A DNA stretch of 64,000 bases from Sphingorhabdus rigui (GCF_014196595.1 NZ_JACIEA010000001.1:436845-500844); one strand, 5' to 3'; positions 26,554 through 34,975 are shown, numbered from the stretch's first letter. Made by a program: numbers and translations. The notes: generated by a model from the letters alone, not told the origin.

Positions 26554-27291
26554 TCAAAGCATCGCCATGCCGCCATTTACATGGATTGTCTGGCCAGTGA
26601 CATAGCCAGCCTCTCTCGACGCGAGATACGCCACTGCAGCGCCAATATCCGCGCCTTCACCCATGCGTCCCATTGGAATGCGCGCATTTAGCGCTTCCTT
26701 TTGCGCATCGGGTAAAGTTTCGGTCATCGCGGTCGCAATGAAGCCCGGTGCGACGCAGTTTGCGGTGACGTTGCGGCTTGCCAGTTCCTGCGCAATCGCC
26801 TTGGTCATGGCGGTGAGGCCGCCTTTCGATGCGGCATAATTGGCCTGTCCGGGGTTGCCCGTCGTGCCCACAACGCTGGTTATCGTGATGATACGGCCAA
26901 AGCGCGCTTTCATCATCGGTTTGGTCGCAGCGCGCATGAGGCGGAATGTCGCTTCGAGGTTGATGCGGATGACGTCATCCCATTCCTCATCCTTCATACG
27001 CATGGTCAAATTGTCGCGTGTCACGCCCGCATTGTTGACCAAAATGTCGATTTTGCCCAATTTTTCGAGCGCAGCGGGGACAAGCGCTTCAACGCTATCC
27101 TTGTCGCCAAGGTTGCATGGCACGGCGACATGATCGCCGCCCAATGATGCGCGAAACGCCTCCAGCTTTTCGACGTTGGAGCCAGAAACAGCCAGCTGCG
27201 CGCCTTGCGTCGCAAGCGCGTGGCAGATTGCGCTGCCAATGCCGCCCGATGCCCCGGTGACGAGTGCAGTCATGCCAGTAAGATCAAACAT
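26554..27291 (-). CDS. fabG: 3-oxoacyl-ACP reductase
   Basis: FabG reduces 3-ketoacyl-ACP with NADPH. The 245-residue SDR has the cofactor motif TGASGGIG (12-19), NNAGVTRD and the catalytic S139, Y152 and K156 (YAASK). The ATG at 27291 (MFDLTGMTALVTG) is chosen over an upstream in-frame start because it follows AAGGGAGAA and gives the usual N-terminus. It lies 93 bases before acpP, and the crotonase gene ends just 1 base upstream. Confidence 0.96.
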   Translation of the reverse strand: MFDLTGMTALVTGASGGIGSAICHALATQGAQLAVSGSNVEKLEAFRASLGGDHVAVPCNLGDKDSVEALVPAALEKLGKIDILVNNAGVTRDNLTMRMKDEEWDDVIRINLEATFRLMRAATKPMMKARFGRIITITSVVGTTGNPGQANYAASKGGLTAMTKAIAQELASRNVTANCVAPGFIATAMTETLPDAQKEALNARIPMGRMGEGADIGAAVAYLASREAGYVTGQTIHVNGGMAML

Positions 27292-27292
27292 A

Positions 27293-28096
27293 TTATTCTC
27301 CCTTGAACTCGGGTGCGCGTTTTTCGAGAAACGCGGTGATGGCTTCGTCATTATCCGCGGTGGCATGCGCAAGGCTTTGCATCGCGGCGGACATTTCGAG
27401 GATATTTTTCAGGTCCGCCGTCTGGCCTTCGCGCAACAGCCGCTTGGTCATGCGGACGGCATGTGGCGGGTTGGCGGCGATCTTGTCCGCCACCTTGCGC
27501 GCAGCAGCCATCAGATCGGCGTCGTCCACAACTTCGGACACGAGGCCGATGCGCAGCGCCTCTGCCGCGTCAATGGTTTCGCCCGTCAACGCAAGCTCGG
27601 TCGCTTTGGAGAAGCCGACGATGCGCGGCAAAAGCCATGCACCGCCGTCACCCGGCGTAATGCCCAAGCGCACAAAGCTTTCCGCGAATTTGGCTGACGC
27701 AGCCGCGATACGGATGTCGCACATCGTGGTCAGGTCAAGCCCTGCGCCAATGGCGGGGCCGTTGATGGCCGCAACAACGGGAACCTCAAGCGCCTGAAAC
27801 ATCAGCGGGAGCCGCTGAATACCATATTTATAGTTCCGCCGCGTTTCGGCTGGCAATCCGGCGCGCAGGCCGCCGCTGTCGGGGCGCATCTGTTTCAGGT
27901 CGCCGCCGGATGAAAATACCGTTCCCGCACCCGTTAGGATGACGCAGCGCACCGACATATCTTGGTCCGCAGCCATAAAGGCATCGCAAATTTGTTCAAC
28001 GACGCCGACGTCCGATATCGGGTTGCGCTTTTCCGGCATGTTCATCGTGATGGTCAATATGCCGCCATCGCGCGACTGGAGAATTTGGTCCGTCAT
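27293..28096 (-). CDS. Enoyl-CoA hydratase/isomerase family protein (crotonase)
   Basis: A 267-residue crotonase-fold protein with the oxyanion-hole blocks FSSGGDL and INGPAIGAGL. The two hydratase glutamates are not kept: D121 stands at the first position and F141 at the second, a pattern closer to isomerases such as PaaG than to classical enoyl-CoA hydratase. It sits between fabD and fabG, with its start overlapping the fabD stop by 1 base (TAATG), an unusual insertion into a fatty-acid synthesis cluster. It is more likely a degradative or isomerising enzyme than part of ACP-linked synthesis. The exact substrate is unknown. Confidence 0.9.
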   Translation of the reverse strand: MTDQILQSRDGGILTITMNMPEKRNPISDVGVVEQICDAFMAADQDMSVRCVILTGAGTVFSSGGDLKQMRPDSGGLRAGLPAETRRNYKYGIQRLPLMFQALEVPVVAAINGPAIGAGLDLTTMCDIRIAAASAKFAESFVRLGITPGDGGAWLLPRIVGFSKATELALTGETIDAAEALRIGLVSEVVDDADLMAAARKVADKIAANPPHAVRMTKRLLREGQTADLKNILEMSAAMQSLAHATADNDEAITAFLEKRAPEFKGE

Positions 28097-29034
28097 TATA
28101 TCGCTTTCAACAAAGCTTCGATGTCATCCATGCTGATGACGCTCGTGGTGGTAATGTCTTCATGCGTGCTGCGCTTCACCATGGGTGATAGCACTTTGCC
28201 GCCGAACTCAACGAAATGGGTGACGCCCGTCTCTGCCATCGCGATTGCGGACTCACGCCAGCGCACGCGGCCGGTTACCTGCTGCACCAATTGCGCGGCG
28301 ATGATGTCGGGCTCGGACACCGGCGCTGCCGTCACGTTGGCAAAAAGCGGGACCAACGGCGCATGAATGGTCGTCGTGCCAAGCGCGCTTTGCATTTCAT
28401 CGGCGGCTGGTTGCATCAATGGGCAGTGAAAGGGTGCCGACACCGGCAACAATATGCCGCGTTTGATTCCATGGTCCTTGGCAAGTTCAATGGCACGGTC
28501 AATTGCGCCTTTATGCCCTGAAATCACCACCTGCGACGGGTCATTGTCATTTGCAACGGTGCAGGTTTCGCCCTGCGCCGCAGCCGCAGCCAATGCTTCC
28601 GCTTTCTCGATGTCTGCCCCAAGCAACGCAGCCATCGCGCCAATACCAACGGGGACAGCGGCCTGCATGGCGCGACCACGAAGCTTCAACAATGCCGCCG
28701 TCACGGATAATGGCAATGCGCCAGCGGCACACAGCGCGCTATATTCGCCCAAGGAATGGCCCGCGACGAAATTGCATTTCTCCGACAGGCGGACGCCGCC
28801 TTCGGTTTCGAGCACGCGCAACGTCGCAATGGCATTTGCCATAATCGCAGGCTGCGCATTTTCGGTCAGCGTAAGCTCGCTTTCGGGGCCATCACACATC
28901 AACCGGAACAGATGTTGGCCAAGCGCTTCGTCGACTTCCTGAAACACCGCGCGGGCGGTCGGGCTGGCGTCCGCGAGCGCTTTGCCCATGCCAACCGCCT
29001 GGCTGCCTTGTCCTGGAAATATAAATGCGCGCAT
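28096..29034 (-). CDS. fabD: Malonyl-CoA:ACP transacylase
   Basis: FabD moves malonyl from CoA to ACP. The 312-residue protein starts MRAFIFPGQGSQAVGMG and has the nucleophile S94 in AGHSLGEYSALCAAGAL and H203 (SAPFHCPLM). It is the first gene of the run fabD, crotonase, fabG, acpP, fabF, mltG. The promoter should lie in the 36-base gap to the LD-carboxypeptidase gene or further up. Confidence 0.96.
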   Translation of the reverse strand: MRAFIFPGQGSQAVGMGKALADASPTARAVFQEVDEALGQHLFRLMCDGPESELTLTENAQPAIMANAIATLRVLETEGGVRLSEKCNFVAGHSLGEYSALCAAGALPLSVTAALLKLRGRAMQAAVPVGIGAMAALLGADIEKAEALAAAAAQGETCTVANDNDPSQVVISGHKGAIDRAIELAKDHGIKRGILLPVSAPFHCPLMQPAADEMQSALGTTTIHAPLVPLFANVTAAPVSEPDIIAAQLVQQVTGRVRWRESAIAMAETGVTHFVEFGGKVLSPMVKRSTHEDITTTSVISMDDIEALLKAI

Positions 29035-29070
29035 ATTCGCTCCCGTTAGTCCGTGTTTGTGCCAAATCGC

Positions 29071-29907
29071 CTATGGTGCGGCGCTGGATGTTGCAAGCCC
29101 GAACGGCACGATGCGGTTATCGGCGTCATGGCCGATGTCCGCGCGGCCAAGATAGGCGATGCCCGTCTTCGCGCACCAGCGCTTTGCAATATCTTCTGCA
29201 CCTTCGCCAAATGGCCGGTCATTGTCGGGCACATCGCTGACCCGGCCAAGCCGCAATCCGGCGATGCCCGCCGATTGCAAATGGGTGCTGACATTGAAAA
29301 AGGCCCGGTCAAATCCATACAGATATTCGCTGACCTCCTCGACCATCAACACATGGCCATTCAGATCGGGCATCAAGGGCGTTCCGGCCATCATGGCCAG
29401 CGTCATCAGGTTGAACGCAGCATGTTTTTCCCCGGCCTGCACATGCGGCTCAAGCGCGTGCGGCGATTGGTGCACGATCCAGTCGAGCGCACGGGTTACG
29501 GCTGCTTCGCCGCCTGCGCGTCGTATGTCTGCGGGCATGGGGCCATGGCACACGCGGCCAATGCGCGCGCCATATAAAGCGCCGAGCAAATTGCCGGCAT
29601 CGCTATAGCCCATGTACATCTTGTCAGCTGCTGCGGGCTTTAGAGCCGCGACGGCGTCTTCCGCGATCCGGCATGCGCCATATCCGCCGCGGACAAACCA
29701 GACCGCATCAAAGCTGGGGTCATTGGCAAGTTCCACAAAAGCGTTGCGCCGTTCGTCATCGGAACCCGCGAAATGCCCCGCCTCGGCAAAGCATTGATCG
29801 TGAAAGTAAAGTTCCGCGCTTGGATGTGATGTTGCGGCAAGCGCCGAAACGCGTGCAGCGTCTTCACGCGTAAAGGGCGTCGATGGCGCGCATATCCCGA
29901 TTTTCAT
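29071..29907 (-). CDS. LD-carboxypeptidase (peptidase S66)
   Basis: A 278-residue muramoyltetrapeptide carboxypeptidase-type enzyme that removes the terminal D-alanine from recycled murein tetrapeptides. The serine nucleophile is S102 in MGYSDAGN, with the FVRGGYGACRI substrate loop upstream and the later Glu (VEEVSEYLY) and His (DIGHDADNR) of the S66 triad. The ATG at 29907 gives MKIGICAPSTPF, the normal start; upstream codons are not supported. It diverges from a Mur ligase gene that could rejoin the resulting tripeptide to UDP-MurNAc, so the pair suggests peptidoglycan recycling. Confidence 0.92.
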   Translation of the reverse strand: MKIGICAPSTPFTREDAARVSALAATSHPSAELYFHDQCFAEAGHFAGSDDERRNAFVELANDPSFDAVWFVRGGYGACRIAEDAVAALKPAAADKMYMGYSDAGNLLGALYGARIGRVCHGPMPADIRRAGGEAAVTRALDWIVHQSPHALEPHVQAGEKHAAFNLMTLAMMAGTPLMPDLNGHVLMVEEVSEYLYGFDRAFFNVSTHLQSAGIAGLRLGRVSDVPDNDRPFGEGAEDIAKRWCAKTGIAYLGRADIGHDADNRIVPFGLATSSAAP

Positions 29908-29942
29908 GAAAAACCTTCCATCCCCACACCGTAGCCCTGAGC

Positions 29943-29964
29943 CGTCAGCGCGCAAGCGCTGGCG
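29943..29964. repeat. GC-rich hairpin in the divergent peptidase / Mur ligase spacer
   Basis: CGTCAGCGC-GCAA-GCGCTGGCG forms a 9-bp stem with one G-U pair and a GNRA-type loop. It lies in the 188-base spacer between divergent genes, close to the peptidase start. It is flanked by CCCTGAG and TCGAAGGG, pieces typical of degenerate intergenic repeats. Role unknown. Confidence 0.45.
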
Positions 29965-30095
29965 AAAAGTCGAAGGGTGCTTCACCGCTGACATCCGCCC
30001 TTTGACCGGCGCAGCCGCGATGCGACTGCTGCGCAGGACTGCGGTTACCTTCGCTTGCCATTGCCAAATCCCTTCCTACCCAATAACCGACGCTT

Positions 30096-31490
30096 ATGCA
30101 CAAAAACAAATCCTATTTCTTCTGTGGCATTGGCGGTTCGGGCATGTTGCCCTTGGCGAATATCGTTCGCGATGCAGGCGCAACCGTCGTCGGGTCGGAC
30201 CGCGCGCTGGATCAGGGCCGCTTGGGCGCCAAGTTTGAATGGCTTCAAAGCCTTGGCATCGACCTGTTTGCGCAGGACGGCAGCGGCCTTATCAGCGGTG
30301 ACCAAATCCTGATTGCGTCTGCCGCTATTGAAGACAGCGTGCCTGATGTTGCCAAAGCGAATGCCTTGGGCTGCGCCCGCATGACGCGCGCCGAGCTGCT
30401 CGCGGATTTGTTCAACAATGCGCCGCGCAGCGTTGCCGTTGGCGGGACCAGCGGAAAGTCGACCGTCACGGGCATGATCGGCTGGATATTGACCGATGCA
30501 GGGCTGGACCCGACCATCATGAACGGCGCGGTAATGAAAAATTTCGTCGCCGATGACGCGCCTTTTGCCAGCGCACGCGTGGGGCAGGGGGACATTTTTG
30601 TTTCGGAGGTCGACGAAAGCGATGGCTCTATCGCCTTGTTCGCCCCCGAAGTCGCGGTGCTGAACAATGTCAGTCTCGACCATAAAAGCCTTGAAGAATT
30701 GCGCCAGCTGTTTGGTGACTTTGCCAAAAAAGCAAATACATGCGTGTGGAACGCCGATGACGCGGAGACTGTGGCGCTCATGGAACCCTTGGCGCTGGCA
30801 GGGGCCATCAGCTTCGGCTTTGCAGCGCAGGCTGATTTCCGCGCGACCGATATTGTGGACCTGCCGCTGGGCAGCCGTTTCACGCTCCACGCAATGGGCG
30901 ATACCCATGACGTCGCGCTCATCGTCCCCGGCCGCCACAATATTGCCAACGCACTGGCCGCCATCGCCGCTGCAACCGCGCTCGGCGTAACCGTGGCGCA
31001 GGCTGTTCGCGCGATAGAGCGTTTCAACGGCCTCGCGCGCCGCTTCGACATTGTTGGCACCGCAAACGACATCACTGTCATCGACGATTTCGGCCACAAC
31101 CCCGACAAGATCGCCGCAACGCTTGCAACACTCAAAGCCTTCCCGGGCCGGATCATCGCCTTCTTCCAGCCGCATGGCTACGGCCCGATCCGCGTGATGG
31201 GCGCTGAATTGGCGGGCGTTTTTGCCGACATGCTTGGCAAGGACGATCACCTCATCCTCTGCGATCCCGTCTATTTTGGTGGCACTGTCGACAAAAGCAT
31301 CGGCAGCCAAAGCATCACCGACGCTGTCACTGCAGCCGGCCAAAATGCCGAATATATCCCGGCGCGCGAACATTGCGGCAACCGCATGGTTAATCTCGCG
31401 CAACCCGGCGACCGTATCGTCATCATGGGCGCGCGGGATGATACGTTGAGCGCGTTTGCGGCAGGTATTTTGGCGCGGCTTGGTGCCTAG
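30096..31490 (+). CDS. Mur ligase family protein (MurC/Mpl-like)
   Basis: A 464-residue Mur ligase with the three usual domains: an N-terminal Rossmann-like UDP-binding domain (FFCGIGGSGMLPLA), a central ATPase with the P-loop GTSGKST (117-123) and SLDHKSLEEL, and a C-terminal domain (RRFDIVG, VIDDFGHNPDKI). It joins UDP-N-acetylmuramate to an amino acid or peptide. Being outside the cell-division gene cluster and next to an LD-carboxypeptidase, it is probably not the essential MurC but a recycling ligase of the Mpl kind. The P-loop has Ser where MurC and Mpl usually have His (GTHGKT). Substrate not certain. Confidence 0.85.
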   Translation: MHKNKSYFFCGIGGSGMLPLANIVRDAGATVVGSDRALDQGRLGAKFEWLQSLGIDLFAQDGSGLISGDQILIASAAIEDSVPDVAKANALGCARMTRAELLADLFNNAPRSVAVGGTSGKSTVTGMIGWILTDAGLDPTIMNGAVMKNFVADDAPFASARVGQGDIFVSEVDESDGSIALFAPEVAVLNNVSLDHKSLEELRQLFGDFAKKANTCVWNADDAETVALMEPLALAGAISFGFAAQADFRATDIVDLPLGSRFTLHAMGDTHDVALIVPGRHNIANALAAIAAATALGVTVAQAVRAIERFNGLARRFDIVGTANDITVIDDFGHNPDKIAATLATLKAFPGRIIAFFQPHGYGPIRVMGAELAGVFADMLGKDDHLILCDPVYFGGTVDKSIGSQSITDAVTAAGQNAEYIPAREHCGNRMVNLAQPGDRIVIMGARDDTLSAFAAGILARLGA

Positions 31491-31652
31491 CGATAACGCG
31501 ACGTCGCTCCATTCCGGCGAATCGCTTGCTTTTCCCGTAAATCCCACCTAAGCGCGCCACTTCACTTGGGGTAACCCTTGTGGAATCGAAGAAGGCCGGA
31601 GGGGCGTATGCATGGTGCTGCGTCAGCGATCGGTAGGAACAAGGAAACGCCC

Positions 31653-32093
31653 ATGCCAATGTACGAGCATGTATTTTTGGCGCGTCAGGACCTTTCACAG
31701 GCCCAGGTTGATGCGCTGGCAGAAGTTGCCACCAAGATTGTGGAAGACAATAAAGGTAAGGTCGTAAAGACTGAAACTTGGGGTCTTCGCACACTGACTT
31801 ACAAAATTCAGAAAAACCGCAAAGCGCATTTCGTAATGCTCGACATCGACGCCAATGGCGACACCATCGCCGAGCTCGAGCGTCAGACACGTATGAACGA
31901 AGACATCATTCGTTACATGACTGTCCGCGTTGACGAGCATGAAAAGGGCCCATCGGTCATGATGCGCAAGAGCGACCGTCCAGAGCGCAGCGAGCGCGGT
32001 GGATTCGGTGGCGGCGACCGTGATCGCGGTGCCCCACGTCCAGATCGTGGCGACCGTCCCGATCGCGCACCCCGTGCAGAGCAGGAGGCTTAA
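31653..32093 (+). CDS. rpsF: 30S ribosomal protein S6
   Basis: S6 binds 16S rRNA in the platform as a pair with S18. The 146-residue protein starts [16 protein letters not shown] after an AAGGAAAC ribosome site; upstream in-frame codons are not used. It has a Gly/Arg/Asp-rich C-terminal tail of about 35 residues after the folded domain. It heads the rpsF-rpsR-rplI operon, with a 160-base leader that may hold the S6:S18 autoregulatory site. Confidence 0.97.
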   Translation: MPMYEHVFLARQDLSQAQVDALAEVATKIVEDNKGKVVKTETWGLRTLTYKIQKNRKAHFVMLDIDANGDTIAELERQTRMNEDIIRYMTVRVDEHEKGPSVMMRKSDRPERSERGGFGGGDRDRGAPRPDRGDRPDRAPRAEQEA

Positions 32094-32096
32094 ATT

Positions 32097-32321
32097 ATGG
32101 CACGTCCGTTTTTCCGTCGCCGCAAGTCCTGCCCATTTCAGGGTAAAGATGCGCCGAAAATTGATTATAAAGATGTACGCCTGCTTCAGGGTTACATTTC
32201 AGAGCGTGGCAAGATTGTCCCATCACGCATCACCGCCGTTTCGGCAAAGAAGCAGCGTGAGCTGGGCCAAGCTATCAAGCGCGCCCGTCACATCGGCCTT
32301 CTGCCGTACATCGTGAAGTAA
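32097..32321 (+). CDS. rpsR: 30S ribosomal protein S18
   Basis: S18, 74 residues, is the partner of S6 on the small-subunit platform. It shows [43 protein letters not shown] and [10 protein letters not shown]. It follows rpsF by 3 bases and precedes rplI by 11, all on one transcript. Confidence 0.98.
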   Translation: MARPFFRRRKSCPFQGKDAPKIDYKDVRLLQGYISERGKIVPSRITAVSAKKQRELGQAIKRARHIGLLPYIVK

Positions 32322-32332
32322 GGAGCCGAAAC

Positions 32333-33010
32333 ATGGATATCATACTTCTCGAACGCGTTGAAAAGCTTGGTGCAATCGGTGACGTTGTCACTGTGAAGGA
32401 CGGCTATGCCCGTAACTTCCTGTTGCCAAACAAAAAAGCGCTCCGTGCGAACGACGCAAACCGCAAGGTTTTCGAAGCCAACCGCGCGAAAATTGAAAGC
32501 GACAACGCAACCCGTCGTGAAGAAGCGCAAAAGGCTTCTGGCGGCGTCGAAGGCAAGCAGATCGTTCTGATCCGTGCGGCTTCGCAAACTGGCCAGCTTT
32601 ATGGTTCGGTTTCGGTTAAGGATATCGTTGACGGTCTGGTCGCTCAGGACGCCAAGGTTACCAAGTCGATGATCGTTCTCGAACGCCCCATCAAAACGCT
32701 TGGCGTATTTGACGTTAAGGTTGTTCTGCACCCCGAAGTTTCGGTTACGGTTCAGGTCAATGTGGCCCGTTCGGACGACGAAGCTGAGCTGCAGAAGGAC
32801 GGCGTCAACGTTCTCGACCAGATGTTCGAAGCAGAACAGGCCGAGATCGCTGCTGAAGTCATTGAAGCGCAGGTTGAAGCTGAAGTCGCTGCCGACGCTG
32901 CGGATGCAGCTGAAGCCGCTGCAAACGCAAAGCGCCGCGAAGAGCAAGCTGCTGCCAAGGCTGCTGCTGAAGCTGCCGGTGGTTTGTCGGCCGAGGCCGA
33001 CGAAGCGTAA
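32333..33010 (+). CDS. rplI: 50S ribosomal protein L9 with long C-terminal extension
   Basis: L9 binds domain V of 23S rRNA through its N-terminal domain (MDIILLERVEKLGAIGDVVTVKDGYARNFLLP) and has a long connecting helix and a C-terminal domain (about 85-150). At 225 residues it is some 75 longer than the E. coli protein: after the C-terminal domain there is an Ala/Glu/Lys-rich stretch likely to be helical (AEIAAEVIEAQVEAEVAAD and on). Last gene of its operon, ending in a clear terminator. Confidence 0.97.
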   Translation: MDIILLERVEKLGAIGDVVTVKDGYARNFLLPNKKALRANDANRKVFEANRAKIESDNATRREEAQKASGGVEGKQIVLIRAASQTGQLYGSVSVKDIVDGLVAQDAKVTKSMIVLERPIKTLGVFDVKVVLHPEVSVTVQVNVARSDDEAELQKDGVNVLDQMFEAEQAEIAAEVIEAQVEAEVAADAADAAEAAANAKRREEQAAAKAAAEAAGGLSAEADEA

Positions 33011-33034
33011 GCTTTCGCACCTAAAAAACAAAAA

Positions 33035-33066
33035 GCCGCCCCGTCGCAAGACTGGGCGGTTTTTTT
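33035..33066 (+). terminator. Rho-independent terminator of the rpsF-rpsR-rplI operon
   Basis: GCCGCCC (33035-33041) and GGGCGGT (33054-33060) with a 12-base loop, followed by a run of seven T and preceded by A-rich sequence, 24 bases after the rplI stop. Confidence 0.92.
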
Positions 33067-33093
33067 GTGTCTGGCTTTGCAATGCCTATCCAG

Positions 33094-33186
33094 TGTCATT
33101 CCCGCGTAGGCGGGAATCCATGGTTTACTCGCTCCTCTTGAACCGACAAGTTAGACCATGGATCCCCAATCAAGTTGGAGATGACA
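33094..33186. repeat. REPIN-like paired palindromic element
   Basis: A nested element of about 93 bases. The outer arms TGTCAT (33094-33099) and ATGACA (33181-33186) match. An inner pair, ATCCATGGT (33116-33124) and ACCATGGAT (33155-33163), is perfect. The left half contains its own hairpin ATTCCCGC-GTAG-GCGGGAAT, which also fits the dRS3 consensus (ATTCCC-N8-GGGAAT) known from Neisseria. It lies between the rplI terminator and the 2H-phosphoesterase gene and encodes nothing. Confidence 0.75.
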
Positions 33187-33230
33187 AGTGCGTGGTAGCG
33201 GTGACGTGCCCACACCGTTAAAGCCAGTCC

Positions 33231-33737
33231 ATGACCGCACCCATCATCATCACCGCCGAAATGGGCAAAGCGGATCAGGCGTGGGCCAATGGTTTGCGGC
33301 GCGCGCATTATCCTGCCGACCGCAACATGGTCGATGCGCATATTACGCTGTTCCATCATTTGCCCCCAAGCCATATTGCCGAGGTCAAAGCCCGCTTGGC
33401 GGCTCTTGCGGCGGAATGTCCTGCGCCGAAGGCCCGTTTAAGTGAACTTATGCAGCTGGGCGGCGGCGTGGCTTATCACGTTGAAAGCCCGGAACTCCTC
33501 TCGATTCGCGACGCATTGGCCGAAGCGTTTCGCGGCTTGCTGATTCCGCAGGACCAAGCGCGTCCGCGGCTGCACATCACCGTCCAGAACAAGGTCGAAC
33601 CCGCAATTGCAAAAGCGCTCTACGATATGCTTTCCAGCAATTTTCAGCCGCGATTCTTGTCGATTTATGGCCTCGCTGCCTATTATTATCGCGGCGGCCC
33701 GTGGGAACAGATTGGCAGATGGGCATTTCGCGGCTGA
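33231..33737 (+). CDS. 2'-5' RNA ligase family protein (2H phosphoesterase)
   Basis: A 168-residue protein of the 2H superfamily, with the two signature HxTx motifs H37-I-T39 (AHITLFHH) and H115-I-T117 (RLHITVQN). Relatives ligate or hydrolyse 2'-5' or cyclic phosphate bonds in RNA (ThpR-like). Length and motif spacing are normal. It stands alone before a tRNA gene; any link to tRNA processing is guesswork. Confidence 0.9.
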   Translation: MTAPIIITAEMGKADQAWANGLRRAHYPADRNMVDAHITLFHHLPPSHIAEVKARLAALAAECPAPKARLSELMQLGGGVAYHVESPELLSIRDALAEAFRGLLIPQDQARPRLHITVQNKVEPAIAKALYDMLSSNFQPRFLSIYGLAAYYYRGGPWEQIGRWAFRG

Positions 33738-33824
33738 ATAACGTTTCGCAGCCCTTGACCCATGCAACCCCCACGCTTATAGCGCCGCGTGCTTCCCCGC
33801 AAACGCCGGGATTCACGCTTGGAT

Positions 33825-33901
33825 GGCGAAGTAGCTCAGCTGGTTAGAGCGGTGGAATCATAATCCATAGGTCGGGGGTTCAAGTCCCTCCTTCGCTACC
33901 A
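33825..33901 (+). tRNA. tRNA-Met (CAT), elongator type
   Basis: A 77-base cloverleaf with encoded CCA. The acceptor GGCGAAG pairs with CTTCGCT (one G-U). The D arm is AGCTCAGCTGGTTAGAGC, the anticodon loop ATCATAA has anticodon CAT, and the T arm is GGGGG-TTCAAGT-CCCTC. The GGAATCATAATCC anticodon arm and the pairing at the acceptor end match alphaproteobacterial elongator tRNA-Met and not the initiator, which has an unpaired first base. A tRNA-Ile2 with the same CAT cannot be fully excluded. Confidence 0.95.
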
Positions 33902-33975
33902 TCCTCCCACATATACGATTGGGCAGACGGCATCATGAGCTTGCCCGTCGCTAAGGCGCCAGCTAAGCTTGGGTT

Positions 33976-34677
33976 ATGAAGGACTGCTCCCAATGCGTTG
34001 TGCGTAACCGTGCAATTTGCGCCGGCCTCGAACCCGATGAACTTGATGCGCTGGGCCAGCTTGGCCGAAAGCAACGTGTGGCAAAGGGACAGACGGTGCT
34101 TTGGGAAGGCGATGATTCGGTTGTCGTCGCCAACGTCATCGAAGGCGTCCTTAAAGTGTCCATGAGCATTTCGGATGGGCGCGAACAGATTGTCGGCCTT
34201 GTCTTCGCCTCAGATTTTATCGGCCGTCCCTTTGGTCAGCAAAGCCCCTACAGCGTCACCGCGCTGACAGATGCCGAATTATGCATTTTTTCCCGTTCCA
34301 CTTTTGACAGCTTCGCGCGGCAGCATCCGGAACTGGAGCATAAGCTGCTGCGGCGTACGTTGACTGAACTTGATCGCGCCCATGAATGGATGTTGCTGTT
34401 GGGGAAAAAGACCGCAACGGAGCGCATTGCGACCTTGCTGCTCGAAATGTCTGCGCGACTTGGTGAGACGGGTTGTTCGGCGGACAACAACGCTTTGGAT
34501 GCGTTTGAATTGCCGCTCGATCGTCAACAGATGGGCGATGTTCTTGGCTTGACCATTGAAACAGTCAGCCGGCAATTATCGTTGTTGAAAGCCGACGGTG
34601 TCATCAACTTGCCAGACCGCCGGACGGTGGCCATTCAAGACCGTGCGCGGCTTCAGGATCTTTCCGCTGCCGCATAA
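33976..34677 (+). CDS. FNR-type oxygen-responsive regulator (Crp/Fnr family)
   Basis: A 233-residue activator/repressor with a cyclic-nucleotide-like sensor domain and a C-terminal winged helix. Four cysteines fit a [4Fe-4S] cluster: C4, C7 and C15 at the N-terminus (CSQCVVRNRAIC) and C103 (ELCIFSR). The recognition helix reads LTIETVSRQLSLL with the E-x2-SR pattern that binds TTGAT half sites. These point to an FNR/FnrL-like oxygen sensor, lost on O2 exposure, controlling microaerobic genes. It lies just after tRNA-Met, with no operon partner. Confidence 0.93.
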   Translation: MKDCSQCVVRNRAICAGLEPDELDALGQLGRKQRVAKGQTVLWEGDDSVVVANVIEGVLKVSMSISDGREQIVGLVFASDFIGRPFGQQSPYSVTALTDAELCIFSRSTFDSFARQHPELEHKLLRRTLTELDRAHEWMLLLGKKTATERIATLLLEMSARLGETGCSADNNALDAFELPLDRQQMGDVLGLTIETVSRQLSLLKADGVINLPDRRTVAIQDRARLQDLSAAA

Positions 34678-34783
34678 GGCGCTTTTTATAATCCGCCCGG
34701 CTGGCGCATATGGTGCCAGCGCCCGTCCCGCCGATTTCCTTGGCCAAGGTCCAGCGCAGGAAATATTGGTTTAACCCGGGGCT

Positions 34784-34975
34784 TTAGTCTTTGCCGTTAT
34801 CCGCAGGGCCGCCGACAAGCACAAAATGCCGGTCGCAATAGCCGCAATCGACATAGCCTTTTTCATCAATCTGAAGCCAGACGCGGGGGTGACCCAATGC
34901 GGCAGGGATATCACCGCTGCCGTCGCAAGCAACGCGCGGTTCACGGACTCGGATCGTTTCAGGTTCGTTATTCAT
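34784..34975 (-). CDS. CHCC zinc-finger protein
   Basis: A 63-residue protein with the ligand set C17, H29, C44 and C47 (RVACDG, GHPRV, DCGYC), matching the zf-CHCC family and the NDUFS6-like accessory subunit of respiratory complex I in alphaproteobacteria. It probably serves complex I assembly or stability. No complex I genes are nearby. Confidence 0.88.
   Translation of the reverse strand: MNNEPETIRVREPRVACDGSGDIPAALGHPRVWLQIDEKGYVDCGYCDRHFVLVGGPADNGKD

Noticed and set aside
33825-33901. tRNA-Met as an integration site for a genomic island
   Set aside because: No integrase, no direct repeat of the tRNA 3' end and no change in gene character follow it; the next genes are an FNR regulator and housekeeping genes.
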